From assembly GCF_030052815.1 (NCBI RefSeq), contig NC_079501.1:99526190-99590189 (forward strand): a stretch of 64,000 bases of DNA, written 5' to 3'. Shown one piece after another: positions 23,289 to 34,895 of this stretch (positions are counted from its first letter, which is position 1; each line of letters starts with the position of its first letter). Source of the stretch: Hevea brasiliensis (taxonomy: Eukaryota; Streptophyta; Magnoliopsida; Malpighiales; Euphorbiaceae). The notes beneath the pieces are model-generated. The model was not told the DNA's origin. It ran no database searches and was given only the letters and a program-made list of their open reading frames with translations. The position numbers and the translations under genes are program-made.

Positions 23289-24720
23289 ATGGAAGAAGGA
23301 TCGCTCGGTTGAGCGATCTGTTGAAGCCGAGGCACAAGGAAGCCCGACTTTACCGAATGTCGATGGGTCGAAGACAGCCCACAAATGCCGCAAATTCTGC
23401 CTGATTCGCATGAATAGCGGCAATGTTTCAACAAATGGTGGGGTATGCTCGCCAAGCTCCACCACAACCACCTGTGGCACAACCACTGCCTCCAGCCAGA
23501 CAATATGATAAATTATAGAAGTATGGGGCTGCAGAATTTAAAGTGATGAGACCCACTTGAGGCAGAGCAATGGCTTGAAAGAATGGACAGAGTATTTAAG
23601 AAGCTGCACTGCCAAGATGAATTAAAGTTTGAGTATTCTGTGTCTCTACTGCAAGGGGATGCGTATGACTGGTGGAAGACCATCCCCCACAGCTTGGCTG
23701 AACCACCAGTGCTAACCTGGGATGACTTTATCAGAGAGTTCAGACAGAAATACATCCCAGACGCATATGTTGATCGGAAATTACAAGAATTTTTGAGTTT
23801 GAAGCAAGGGAATAGATCAGTGGCAGAGTATGAGAGGGAGTTCTCCCGCCTGAGTCACTATGCGGAGAGTCTCCTTACTACCAGTAAGGCAAGGTGCAAG
23901 AGATTTGAGACGGGTTTGAAGCCCAGTATAAGGATGCAAGTTGTGGGATTCAGACACAGCAACTTCTCAGAACTTATGTCCCAAGCACTTGAACTGGAGA
24001 GAGTTGAAGCAGAAGCAACTTGATGAAGGAAAAAGCTGAAAAATCAGAAAAGACAAGGGGGAAAAATCAGTTGAACAGAGTTCTGGTGCTACCTCTGGAA
24101 AGAAAAAGAAGTTTAGTGGACCCAGCAGGGGTCGAGGTGGAAGATTTGGTAGGGGCCGATTCTCTGGACAGAGACCCCCTAGGTGCAGTCGGCCGATCGG
24201 CGAGGGTTCACGATGCCGCCCGCTGTGAGACTTGTGGCAAGATTCATGGGGGGGAGTGTTATTGGGCCACTGGAGCCTGTTTTAACTGCGGAGGCAAGGG
24301 TCATTTAGCAAGAGGCGTACTAGTGCTCAGAGATATGGTCGGCTCCTACTACTGCCGAGGATCTATTGCAGTCCTGCTCCCGAGGTTCACGATCGGTTAG
24401 CGAGAGGAAGAGGCAGAGGTAGTGGCACTGCTTCAGCGATCGAGCACGATTGGTCAATCGGCCTGAAGTGCTTGATGGGGTTTATTCAATGAGACAACGA
24501 GAAGAGTTGCCGAGACTTGATGTAGTAGCTGGTATATTTTCTATCTCTGGTAAAGAAGTATTTGTATTATTTGATCCAGGTTCAACCCATTCATATGTTA
24601 GTGCTAGCATAGTTTGTTCACTTGCTGTTCCATGTGTGCAAATGGGTTTTGAAGTGCTAGTAACTAGTCCGTTAGGACAAGAGGTCCGAGTCAACAGAAT
24701 CTATAGAGACGTCCTTTGGT
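23289..24720 (+). pseudogene. gag: E3 gag (second copy) and protease, many frameshifts
   Basis: Opens at ATG 23289 with MEEG and a shifted continuation. The capsid core is clean from 23583 to 24023 (MDRVFKKLHC, VLTWDDFIREFRQKYIPDAYVD, FETGLKPSIRMQVVGF). A frame change near 24020 leads to a Lys-rich linker and the zinc knuckle CFNCGGKGHLAR at about 24270-24310, preceded by CETCGKIHGGECY. The protease is readable from 24450: active site VLFDPGSTHSYVSASIV (24565-24615) and SPLGQEVRVNRIYRD (24667-24712). Further shifts follow. This is the copy joined to pol. Confidence 0.87.
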
Positions 24721-27700
24721 GATCCAAGGACATGTTTTCTGTCGGACTTGATTGAAATGCCCTTCAGAGAGTATGATATCATCTTGGGCATGGATTGGTT
24801 AGCGGGCATCACGCCATGATTGATCAGATCAAGACAGTCACTTTTAGTCTCCCTTTGTGCGGTGATGTGGTAATACACGGGAGAGGCATTTATCGCCATC
24901 AAACATCATTTGGCTGCACTAGCGGAAGAATGATCGAAAGGTGTGAAGCATACTTGGCACATGTGATAGACACCCAAGTGGGGAGTCCAAAGACTAAGGG
25001 ACATCCCTACGGTATGTGACTTTCGGATGTATTTCTGATGAACTACGTGATTACCTCGAGAAGAGAAGTGCGATTTGAGATTAATGTTATGCACGGTGTG
25101 GACCCAATCTCCATAACGCCATATAGAATGGCACTGCGAATTGAAAGAGTTGAAAGTGCGATTGCAAGAAGCGCTTGACAAGGGCTTTATCCGCCCTAGT
25201 GTGTCACCTTAGGGAGCGCCGGTGTTGTTTGTAAAGAAGAAAGATGGCACTCTCCGCTTGTGTATTGATTATCGGCGGTTGAATAAGGTGACAATAAAGA
25301 ATAGATATCCATTACCCGCATTGATGACTTGTTTGATCGGTTGAGGGGTGCGGTATGTTCTCCAAAATTGACACGAGATCGAGTTATTATCAGTGAAAGG
25401 TACAAGAGCAAAGTATTTCTAAAGCGCCTTCAGAACCCGCTATGGCCATTATGAGTTCTTGGTTATGCCATTCGGGTTAACTAATGCTCCGGCTGCTTTT
25501 ATGGATCTGATGAACACTATCTTCAGACCATACCTCGACCAGTTTGTAGTGGTATTCATAGATGATATATTGGTCTATTCGAGGAATGCAGAAGAGCATG
25601 ATAGACATCTGCGGATTATCTTGCAGACTTTGAGGAGAAAGCACTATATGCCAAATTGTCGAAGTGTGAATTTTGGCTGAAGGAGATATCCTTTTTGGGG
25701 CATGTAGTATCGAAGAGGGCATTAAGGTAGATCCAAGTAAGATTGAAGCGTCCTTAATTGGAGGCCACCAGAAATGTCACAGATCGTGATTTTAGGTTTA
25801 GCCGATACTACCGTAGATTTGTGAAGGGATTCTCCATGTTGGCATCTCCATTGACCAAGTTGCTTAGAAAAGATGTAAAATTTCAGTGGACGGATAAATG
25901 CCAGCAGAGTTTTGATGAATTGAAGAGATGTTTGACTGAAGCTCCAGTCCTAACTTTACCCACACCGGGTAAAGAATATACTGATTCTGGCGATGCTTCT
26001 CACAACGGGTTAGGTTGTGTGTTGATGCAAGATCGAAATGTCATTGCCTATGCATCACGCCAGCTAAAACCGCATGAGAGGAATTATCCGACACATGATT
26101 TGGAGCTTGCAGCCATTGTGTTTGCTCTTAAGATCTGGAGACATTATTTGTATGGGGAGAAATGCTACATCTACACAGATCATAAGAGTTTGAAGTATTT
26201 GGGCACTCAGAAAGAGTTGAATTTGAGACAGAGGAGATGGTTAGAGTTGATAAAAGACTATGATTGTCTGATAGACTACCAGCCAGGGAAAGCTAATGTT
26301 GTGGCTGATGCCTTAAGTCGCAAAACTATGGCAAGTCTACGGGTTACTCCTTTGTCTTTGGTACATGAGTTAAGATCATTGCATGCCAGCTTAGAGATTA
26401 ATGATGAGGGGCAGACAGCAGTTACATGGCATGTACAGCCAGTGTTGATTGATCAGATTAGAATGGCTGCTCAGAATGATCAGAAGTATCAGAAGTTGAT
26501 GGGAGAAGTCCGACAGGGCAAGAAACCAGAATTCTCAATCAGAGATGATGGTCTATTGCTACACCAGGGCAGAATATGTGTTCCTAATGATGTTAACTTG
26601 AGGCAGATCATTTTGAAGGAAGCACATGAGTCTCCTTTTGCCATGCACCCTGGTGGTACAAAAATGTACAGAGGGCTAAAGGAGCATTACTGGTGGATGG
26701 GTATGAAGAGAAATGTAGCAGAGTTTGTATCCAAATGCCTAACTTGTCAGCAAGTGAAGGCAGAGCATCAAGTACCCACTGGGTTGTTACATCCACTACC
26801 CGATGCAGTGGAAATGGGAGAGAATAACGATGGATTTTGTGATGGGACTTGAGGACACAAAAGAGTCATGATGCGATTTGGGTCATTGTTGTGATGACTA
26901 AATCTGCTCATTTTACGCGATCCGGATGGACTACAGTTTAGAAAGATTGGCCAAGTTATACATCGATGAGATTGTGAGATTGCATGGAGTGCCAGTATCT
27001 ATCGTGTCAGACAGAGATCCTAGGTTCACTTCTAGATTCTGGGGTAGTCTTCAGAGAGCCCTAGGAACTAGATTGAACTTCAAGATCTTGCATTCCACCC
27101 ACGCACGGATGGCGATCCGAGAGGGTAATTCAGATCTTGGAGGACATGCTACGGGCTTGTGTGATTGAGTTTGAGGGTAGTTGGGATACACACTTGCCTT
27201 TGATTGAGTTTGCTTATAATAACAGCTATCAATCAAGCATTGGGATGCCTCCATATGAAGCTTTGTATGGCAGGAAATGTAGAACCCCGTTGTGTTGGGA
27301 TGACGTGGGTGAAAGAAAAATGATTGGACCCGAAATAGTTCAACAGACTGAAGAGAAAATTCGGGTGATCAGAGGTCGACTTAAAGCTGCATCAGACCGT
27401 CAAAAGTCCTATGTTGATTTGAAAAGAAGGGATATTGAGTATGCAGTGGGTGAGAAAGTTTTCCTCAAAGTTTCTCCTTGGAAGAGAATTATGAGATTCG
27501 GCAGAAAGGGGAAACTGAGTCCTCGTTTCATTGGGCCATATGAGGTTCTGGAAAGAGTGGGTCCTTTGGCATATCGATTGGCACTACCTCCAGAGTTGGA
27601 GAAGATACATAATGTCTTCCATGTGTCCATGTTGAGGAGGTACCGATCAGACCCATCTCATGTACTACCAGTAGAAGAAATAGAAGTGAATCCAGACCTC

Positions 27701-27868
27701 ACATATGAAGAAGAACCCATAAAGATTCTGGCTTATGAGGTGAAGCAGCTACGGAATAAGCAGATACCGTTGGTAAAAGTGCTGTGGAACCATCATTCGG
27801 GCCAAGAAGCTACTTGGGAACGAGAGGAGGACATGAGGAGACAACACCCACAGCTATTCAGAGATTGA
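24721..27868 (+). pseudogene. pol: E3 pol: RT, RNase H, integrase, chromodomain, frameshifted
   Basis: After the protease tail (ILGMDW, ~24783), the RT is badly broken from 24800 to 25750: it shows [21 protein letters not shown] (25226-25290), [17 protein letters not shown] (25465-25515) and the catalytic FIDD at 25555-25566. From 25758 a 364-codon frame covers the RNase H ([40 protein letters not shown]) and the integrase HHCC finger (H26632, H26644 region to C-x2-C near 26745). The integrase core is shifted around 26830-26930; [21 protein letters not shown] is at 26990-27045. The last frame, 27137-27868, holds the C-terminal domain and the chromodomain-like LVKVLWNHHSGQEATWE near 27770-27820. 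It ends 46 bases before the 3' LTR. Confidence 0.9.
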
Positions 27869-27898
27869 TACCAGGTAAAATTTCGAGACGAAATTTAT

Positions 27899-27914
27899 TT
27901 AAGGGGGGGAGAAT
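27899..27914 (+). promoter_or_regulatory. E3 polypurine tract
   Basis: TTAAGGGGGGGAGAAT directly before the 3' LTR. It is the expected primer for plus-strand synthesis and is nearly identical to that of E2 and E4. Confidence 0.85.
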
Positions 27915-30900
27915 TGTAACACCCCCGTTGTATAGCCTGGTATATTTTAATATTCCGGTGTCGGTCAGGACAATTAAAGGGATTAGGGCCACACTTAAGA
28001 AAAATTGAGAAGCAATAAACACAAATAATTAGTAATGTTTAATTAGTTAACTATAAATAAGAAAAAGCAGAACATAAGAGGTTAAGCAGTAGAGTCACGG
28101 CGATGAGTGACCTCCTCGAACGCATGAAGTCGTTTTAAACTCAAATTTGAACCGTAAAAAGTAGCCTGCGGTCCTTAGGACCCTTATGAACATAGTGGAA
28201 AAGAGAAAATCACGAAAAGAAGCATTAAGCCGGTCAAATAATTAGGTCGAGGCCGGAAGAAATATGGAATTATTTGCAAACCGGATGAACCGGCGAGGGC
28301 AATTTGGTCAATTGACCCGAGTGACTCTGACCTAATCACAAATAAAATCGGAGAAAAGAAAATTTCGGAATCAAGAATTAAATTAAAGAACTAATAGAAA
28401 AATAGAAAAAAAAAAAAAAGAGAAAAGGAAAGAGTTTGGAAAAGTCAAAAGTTATGACATCATGCATGATGTCATAACTAAATTAATAAATTGAATTAAT
28501 TAATTGGATTTAGGGGTCTTCCATAAGTAAAAAAAAACGTGTAAAGTGAAAACAAAGGAAAAAAATTAGAATTTTCTTCTTCTTCACCTCTCCCTTTGCC
28601 ACCCCATTTTCCCCAAAATCCTCCATGAGTGGTCTTCCATGTAAGCTTACTTTTAAGCTTAGTTTTCTTCACTTAATTCAAATAACTCCATTAAAAACCT
28701 CCCTAGAGCTTATTGTTACAACTTGAGAAGAGGATTACAAGAAGAAAGGAGAGTTAAAGATAGGGTTTTGAAGCTTTAACAAAAGGTTAGTATGTTAAAT
28801 TGTTACTTTTCCATTCAAATGCATGTTTAGGTAATTAAGTGAGCTAATAACTTGATTTAAATGAAACAAATATGGGAGAGGGACCAAACTGAAATTTGGG
28901 CAGCTTGATAGGAGTATGAATTACATGAAATTGATGCATTAGAAGGAGTTTAAAAGCTTTGATTAGTTGAATGGTTAAGGTTAAGTGCACTAGTTATGGT
29001 TAAATGCAAGAGTTAGTGAGTTTAGGGTTTCAATGCAAGGGTTTATGAACCAAAAATTAGAGAAATGCATAAATGGCATGTTTAACCTATTGTGACATGA
29101 ATTAATGGTCAATTATGACCAAATAAGTTGTGTGGGAATGGTGGAAAATTTAGCTAAATTCGTAGGTCAATGGTCATGCTGCTGGCAGCATGACCAAACC
29201 TACTTTGAAGGACCAAAACTCAAATTTTACAAGCCTAATGGATATGCCACCAATTGGAGATGAAAATAGACATAAAAGAGCACAACTTTCATTAAGGAAC
29301 CATGACCAAAAACTGACTAAAACTTGGTGAAACAATTGACCAAAGTGAGTTGATAGCAGGCTGCCCTGCACTAAACTGACCAAATGAACAGTAACTGTTC
29401 ATTTGGTCATAACTCGAGCTAGGTAAGTCAAATTGACCTGAAATTTTACCAGCAATTAGATATGATATAGACCTAAAACTTTCATGAAGAACACCAACCC
29501 AAATTAGGCCATTAACTCATTCAAATCATTGAGCAAAGTTAAAATTTCTGTACTGAAATTCTGCAGATTTTTAGTTGAGCAGCAATGTTTGGATAGCTAT
29601 AACTCTCTCTAGAAAACTCAGATTTAGGCGATTTTTGAACCGATGGAAACCTAAGACATAGTACAACATTTCATATGAAGAAAGTGAGACCAAATTATGA
29701 ACTTAACTTGATCAAACAATTGACCAAAGTTGGACCAAAAATCTGCCAGCACCAAAATTGCAGCATGAACAGTGCACGTGAACAGTAATTTTATTTTGGC
29801 CATAACTTGAGCTACAAAACTCCGATTGAGGTGATCCAAAAATGAGAATACACTTAAGACAATAAGGAACATTTTCTATGAAGGAAGTTTTGTCAAATTC
29901 CAACAGTAGATCGACCAATGGAATAGTGCAACTTCGGAAAACCAAAACCGAAAATTGGCAATTTTGCCAAAATGACCTAAGCTTTAAACAAATGACCAAA
30001 ACCAATAAGTTTGGTGACCAAAATGTGGTATGTGGGTGAAGTTGGAGTTCCCATACCTATTAAGCCTTAGAAAGTCAATAATTTGACTTGAATAGTGTAG
30101 TGAATAGTAACCCGAAACACAAAATTTCGAGAACGTCGAATTTAACACGTTAGAGCTAGCTAAATGTGAAGTTAAGTTTATTTTGGATTTATTTTAAGTT
30201 CTAGTACTGAAACATTGTAAAATTGTGTGTTTCAGTTGAAAAGAATATCGGGAAGGAACCCGAGGAACCGAGTCGAGGCTAAAGGACGACTCGTTTGAGG
30301 TTTGTGCACAATATTACTATGCTTTAAAAAAAAATTCATTGATTAAATGAATGAAATATGCATTTTATTGTTGCTTTGAATTGTTGAAAGTATTGTGACC
30401 TTACTTATGATGTTTTGATTCAAATTGTGAAATTTATGGTGTATATTTGAAATGACAATGTTTAGCAAATTGTTAAGATAAGTTTTGAAACCACAGTATC
30501 ATGACCATATATTTGAACACCTCACTAGCACGACTAGTGGGGGTAATTAGTTTCGAATTTTGATTCCTTCTCTGGAGAAGTGTTGAGGTGTGCCAGTAGA
30601 AGAGGATGTGAATGGATATCCATATATTTGAGCTAGCTAGCCTTGTGACATGATTTCTCTTTAGCCTCTGGCTATCGAGATTCGTGTGATTTCTCTTAGC
30701 CTCTGGCTATTGAGATTCTATTTGTTTCGAATGGCATGATTTAACTGTGGGTTTTATGAAATGTGTTTTGATACTTTGAAACGAACTTGGTTTACATGTA
30801 AAACCTTACAATGCATGATTGTATTTAATTTTCATGTTTAGCCAAATTTTTGAATGAATGTGCTTTAAGTTTTGCATAAAGATTATTTTAGTATATTGTG

Positions 30901-31605
30901 CACCACTGAGTCCTAGTACTCGTGATAGCTTTATTCTTGTCATGAATCTGAGAACTAGAGGAAGCGTGAGAGCTCTTTGAGGTGTGAGAAGCTACCAGCC
31001 TAAAGTTTTCGGGTATAATTTATACCCTAGCTGTAAATATTTCTTTTGATGTATATATTGCACATAAATGTATGGACATGTACATGGGTCTTGAGCAGTT
31101 TGTACAAAGTTTGTATAAAAGTTGTAATAAATTTTAGTTTGGACTTCCTGAATGTAAATTTTAGTATGATGAATATATAAATTGTCTATCTTGAATGGAA
31201 TATGAATAAATGATATTGATGGACAGTATTTTGAGAATTTTTGAACTTGTGAATTTGAGAAATTGATTGAGATTGAGTTTGAAATTGAAGTAGTGGTTGA
31301 GAAAAACTTTTAGAAGTGCTTTTTACAGGTATTCGAAGAACGGTTTTCTCAAAATACAGAGGAAACTCTGTCAAAATTTTTATAAAATTTGCGGAAAACT
31401 AAAATGGCCAAAAATATTAATTAGTTTTAATTTCAACTAAATGTTTTAAATACTTATTTGAAATGCTCACCACTTGTCAAAGATAAGAAAATTGTTTTAA
31501 AATCCCTTGTAGGGTACTTAATGAGTTATCGGTAGGTGAAGTGCGGTAGTTCATTAGGTATTCTACGGGATCATGTGATGCCTTACAGAGGGGTAAGGTG
31601 TGACA
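27915..31605 (+). repeat. E3 3' long terminal repeat
   Basis: Starts TGTAACACCCCC and ends GGTAAGGTGTGACA, next to TACAC. Relative to the 5' LTR, the first ~420 bases carry a cluster of short losses (for example in the GAGCCGAGAG and CTGACTCCTGACC regions), while the body is nearly identical. Confidence 0.93.
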
Positions 31606-31610
31606 TACAC
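31606..31610. repeat. E3 target-site duplication, right (TACAC)
   Basis: Second copy of TACAC. The E2 protease frame resumes right after it. Confidence 0.95.
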
Positions 31611-34600
31611 AAATGGACTTTGAGGTGCTAGCAACAAGTCCGCTAGGACAGGAGGTCAGGGTTAATAGAATGTATAGAGATTGTCCTTTGGTGATCCAAG
31701 GACACACTTTCCTGTCTGATTTCATTGAAATGCCCTTCAGAGATTATGATATCATCTTGGGCATGGATTGGTTAGCCAGGCATCATGCCATGATTGACTG
31801 TAGGCTGAAGACAGTCACTTTCAGTCTCCTCGATGCTGATGTGGTAATACATGGGGAGAGGCGATTATTGCCATCAAACATCATTTAATTGCACTAGCCA
31901 GAAAAATGATCAGAAAGGGGTGTGAAGCATACTTGGCACATGTGGTAGACACCCAAGTGGGGAGTCCAGCATTGAAAGACATCCCTACAGTACATGACTT
32001 TCCAAATGTGTTTCCTGATGAATTGCCAGGATTACCTCCGGAAAGAGAAGTGCAGTTTGAAATTAATGTTATGCCTGGTGTGGATTCAATCTCCATAATG
32101 CCATACAGAATGGCACCAGCAGAATTGAAGGAGTTGAAGATACAGTTGCAAGAATTACTTGAAAAGGGCTTCATCCGCCCTAGTGTGTCACCTTGGGGAG
32201 CACCCGTGTTATTTGTTAAGAAGAAGGATGGTACTCTCCGCTTATGTATAGATTACCGGCAGTTGAATAAGGTGACAATAAAGAACAGATATCCATTGCC
32301 TCGCATTGATGATCTGTTCGATCAGTTGAAGGGTGCAGCAGTATTCTCCAAAATTGATTTGCGATCTGGTTATTATCAGTTGAAGGTGCAAGAGCAGAGT
32401 ATTCCAAAAGCGCTTTGAACTTCGGTATGGCCACTATGAGTTTCTAGTAATGCCATTCGGGTTAACAAATGCTCATTGCTTTTATGGATCGATGAACACT
32501 ATCTTGGACCATATCTTGATCAATTTGTGGTGGTGTTTATTGATGACATTTTGATATACTCGAGGAATGCGAGAAGAGCATAATAGACATCTGCGGATTA
32601 TCTTGCAAACTTTAAGGGAGAAACAATATACGCCAAATTGTCGAAGTGTGAATTTTGGTGAAAGAAATCTCCTTTTGGGACATATTGTGTCATTGAAGGG
32701 ATCAAGGTAGATTCCAGCAAGGTAGAAGCTATCCTTAATTGGAAGCCGGGAACATCACGAGAAATTTGCGATTTTAGGTTTAGCTGGATATTACCGTCGG
32801 TTTGTGAAGGGTTTTCTATGTTATCTTCTCCACCATCTTTGCTTGGAAAGATGTAAAATTTCGTGGGCAGATAAATGCCAGCAAAGTTTTGATGAGTTGA
32901 AGAGGTGTTTAATCAAGCTCAGTCCTCACTTTACCTACTCCGGGTAAAGAATACACAGTTTATAGTGATGCTTCTCACAATGGGTTAGGCTGTGTACTGA
33001 TGCAAGATCGGAATGTCATTGCTTATGCATCACGCCAGCTGAAACCGCATGAGAGAAACTACCCAACACATGATCTGGAGTTAGCAGCTATTGTTTTTGC
33101 TCTGAAGATCTAGAGACACTATTTGTATGGAGAGAAATGCTACATTTACACAGATCACAAGAGCTTGAAGTACTTAGGCACCCAAAAGGAATTGAATTTG
33201 AGGCAGAGGAGATGGTTAGAACTCATTAAAGATTATGATTGCTTAATAGACTATCAGCCGGGGAAAGCAAATGTGGTGGCTGACGCCTTAAGTCGCAAGA
33301 CTATGGCAAGTCTCAGAGTTTCTCCTTTGTCCATGGTATATGAATTGAAAGTACAGCATGCTAGTTTAGAGATTGATGATGAGGGACAGACAGTAGTTGC
33401 ATGGCATGTACAGCCAGTGTTGATTGATCATATCAGAACGGCTGCTCAGAGTGATGGAAAATATCAGAAGCTACTGAAAGAAGTCCAGCAGGGTAAGAAA
33501 CCTGAATTCTCTATGAGAGATGATGGTTTATTACTACATCAGGGTAGAATGTGTGTTCCTAGTGATGTGGAATTGAGACAGATCATTATGAAGGAAGCAC
33601 ATGAGTCTCCTTTTGCTATGCACCCTGGTGGAACTAAAATGTACAGAGGGCTGAAAGAACATTACTGGTGGATGTGTATGAAGAGAGATATAGCTGAATT
33701 TGTTTCCAAATGCCTAACTTGTCAGCAAGTAAAGGCAGAACATCAAGTTCCAGCTGGTTCGTTACATCCTTTGTCAGTACCAGAGTGGAAATGGGAACGA
33801 ATAACTCTGGATTTTGTTACAGGACTTCCAAGAACACAGAGTAATCATGATGCAGTATGGGTTATAGTTGACAGATTGACTAAGTCTGCTCACTTTTTGC
33901 CAGTTTGGATGGACTATAGCCTGGAAAGATTGGCCAGATTGTACATATATGAGATTGTAAAACTGCATGGAGTGCCAGTATCAATTGTGTCTGAAAGAGA
34001 TCCTAGGTTCACTTCTAGATTCTGGGGTAGTCTTCAGAGAGCCCTAGGAACTAGATTGAACTTCAAAGACAAAGATTCCACCCACAGCAGATGGCGACCG
34101 AGAGGGTTATTCAAATATTGGAGGATATGCTACGGGCTTGTGTGATTGAATTTGAAGGTAGTTGGGATACACACTTGCCTTTGATTGAGTTTGCTTATAA
34201 CAACAGCTACCAATCAAGCATAGGGATGCCTCCATATGAAGCTTTGTATGGCAGAAAGTGCAGAACTCCCTTATGTTGGGATGAAGTAGGTGAAAGGAAG
34301 ATGATTGGGCCAGAAATTGTTCAGCAGATAGAGGAAAATATTAGATTGATCAGAGATAGACTCAAGGCTGCATCAGACCGTCAGAAGTCCTATGTTGATC
34401 TGAAGAGAAGAGATATTGAATATGCAGTGGGTGATAAAGTATTCCTCAAAGTTTCTCCTTGGAAGAGGATTATGAGATTTGGCAGAAAGGGGAAACTGAG
34501 TCCTCGTTTCATCGGACCATATGAAGTTCTGGAAAGAGTGGGTCCTTTGGCATATCGGTTGGCATTACCTCCAGAGTTAGTAAGGATACACAATGTCTTC

Positions 34601-34849
34601 CATGTGTCCATGTTAAGGAGGTACAGATCTGACCCATCTCATGTACTATCAGTTAAAGAAATTGAGGTAAATCCATACCTCTCATATGAGGAAGAACCCA
34701 TAAAAATTCTGGCTTATGAGGTGAAGCAGCTGAGGAACAAACAGATACACCTGGTTAAAGTGCTGTGGAACCATCATTCAGGCCAGGAAGCTACTTGGGA
34801 ACGTGAAGAGGATATGAGGAGACAGCACCCACAGCTGTTCAGAGACTAA
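31611..34849 (+). pseudogene. pol: E2 pol: rest of protease, RT, RNase H, integrase, chromodomain
   Basis: Resumes the protease at QMDFEVLATSPLGQEVR, then ILGMDWLARHHAMID (31755-31800). A clean RT frame runs 31906-32418 with [21 protein letters not shown] and [12 protein letters not shown]. From 32419 to 33120 the frame changes many times; the catalytic FIDD is at 32536-32547. A stop (TAG) sits at 33111-33113 in the RNase H. Frame 33123-34145 gives [21 protein letters not shown], the HHCC finger (CLTCQQ near 33715) and the integrase core with D in LDFVTGLP and [13 protein letters not shown] shift near 34070 leads to 34091-34849, with the GPYEVLERVGPLAYRL domain and VKVLWNHHSGQEATWE, the chromodomain-like end. 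The cluster of indels at 32419-33000 is unlike the clean flanks. Confidence 0.9.
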
Positions 34850-34879
34850 TGCCAGATAAAATTTTGAGACGAAATTTAT

Positions 34880-34895
34880 TTAAGGGGGGGAGAAT
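34880..34895 (+). promoter_or_regulatory. E2 polypurine tract
   Basis: TTAAGGGGGGGAGAAT directly before the 3' LTR, the same as in E3. Confidence 0.85.

Larger units (their letters stand above)
15470..31605 (+). mobile_element. E3: chromodomain Ty3/gypsy element nested inside the E2 protease
   Basis: A Tekay/Del-type element with ~3.7-kb LTRs starting TGTAACACCCCC and ending GTGTGACA, a tRNA-iMet primer site, gag, pol and a chromodomain-like end. It is 16.1 kb long instead of the expected ~12.2 kb, because 3.9 kb of LTR-primer site-gag is present twice in tandem (16461-20387 and 20388-24299). The bodies of its LTRs are almost identical, so it is the youngest layer of the nest. Gag and pol are riddled with small indels, part of which look like sequence error. 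Confidence 0.93.
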
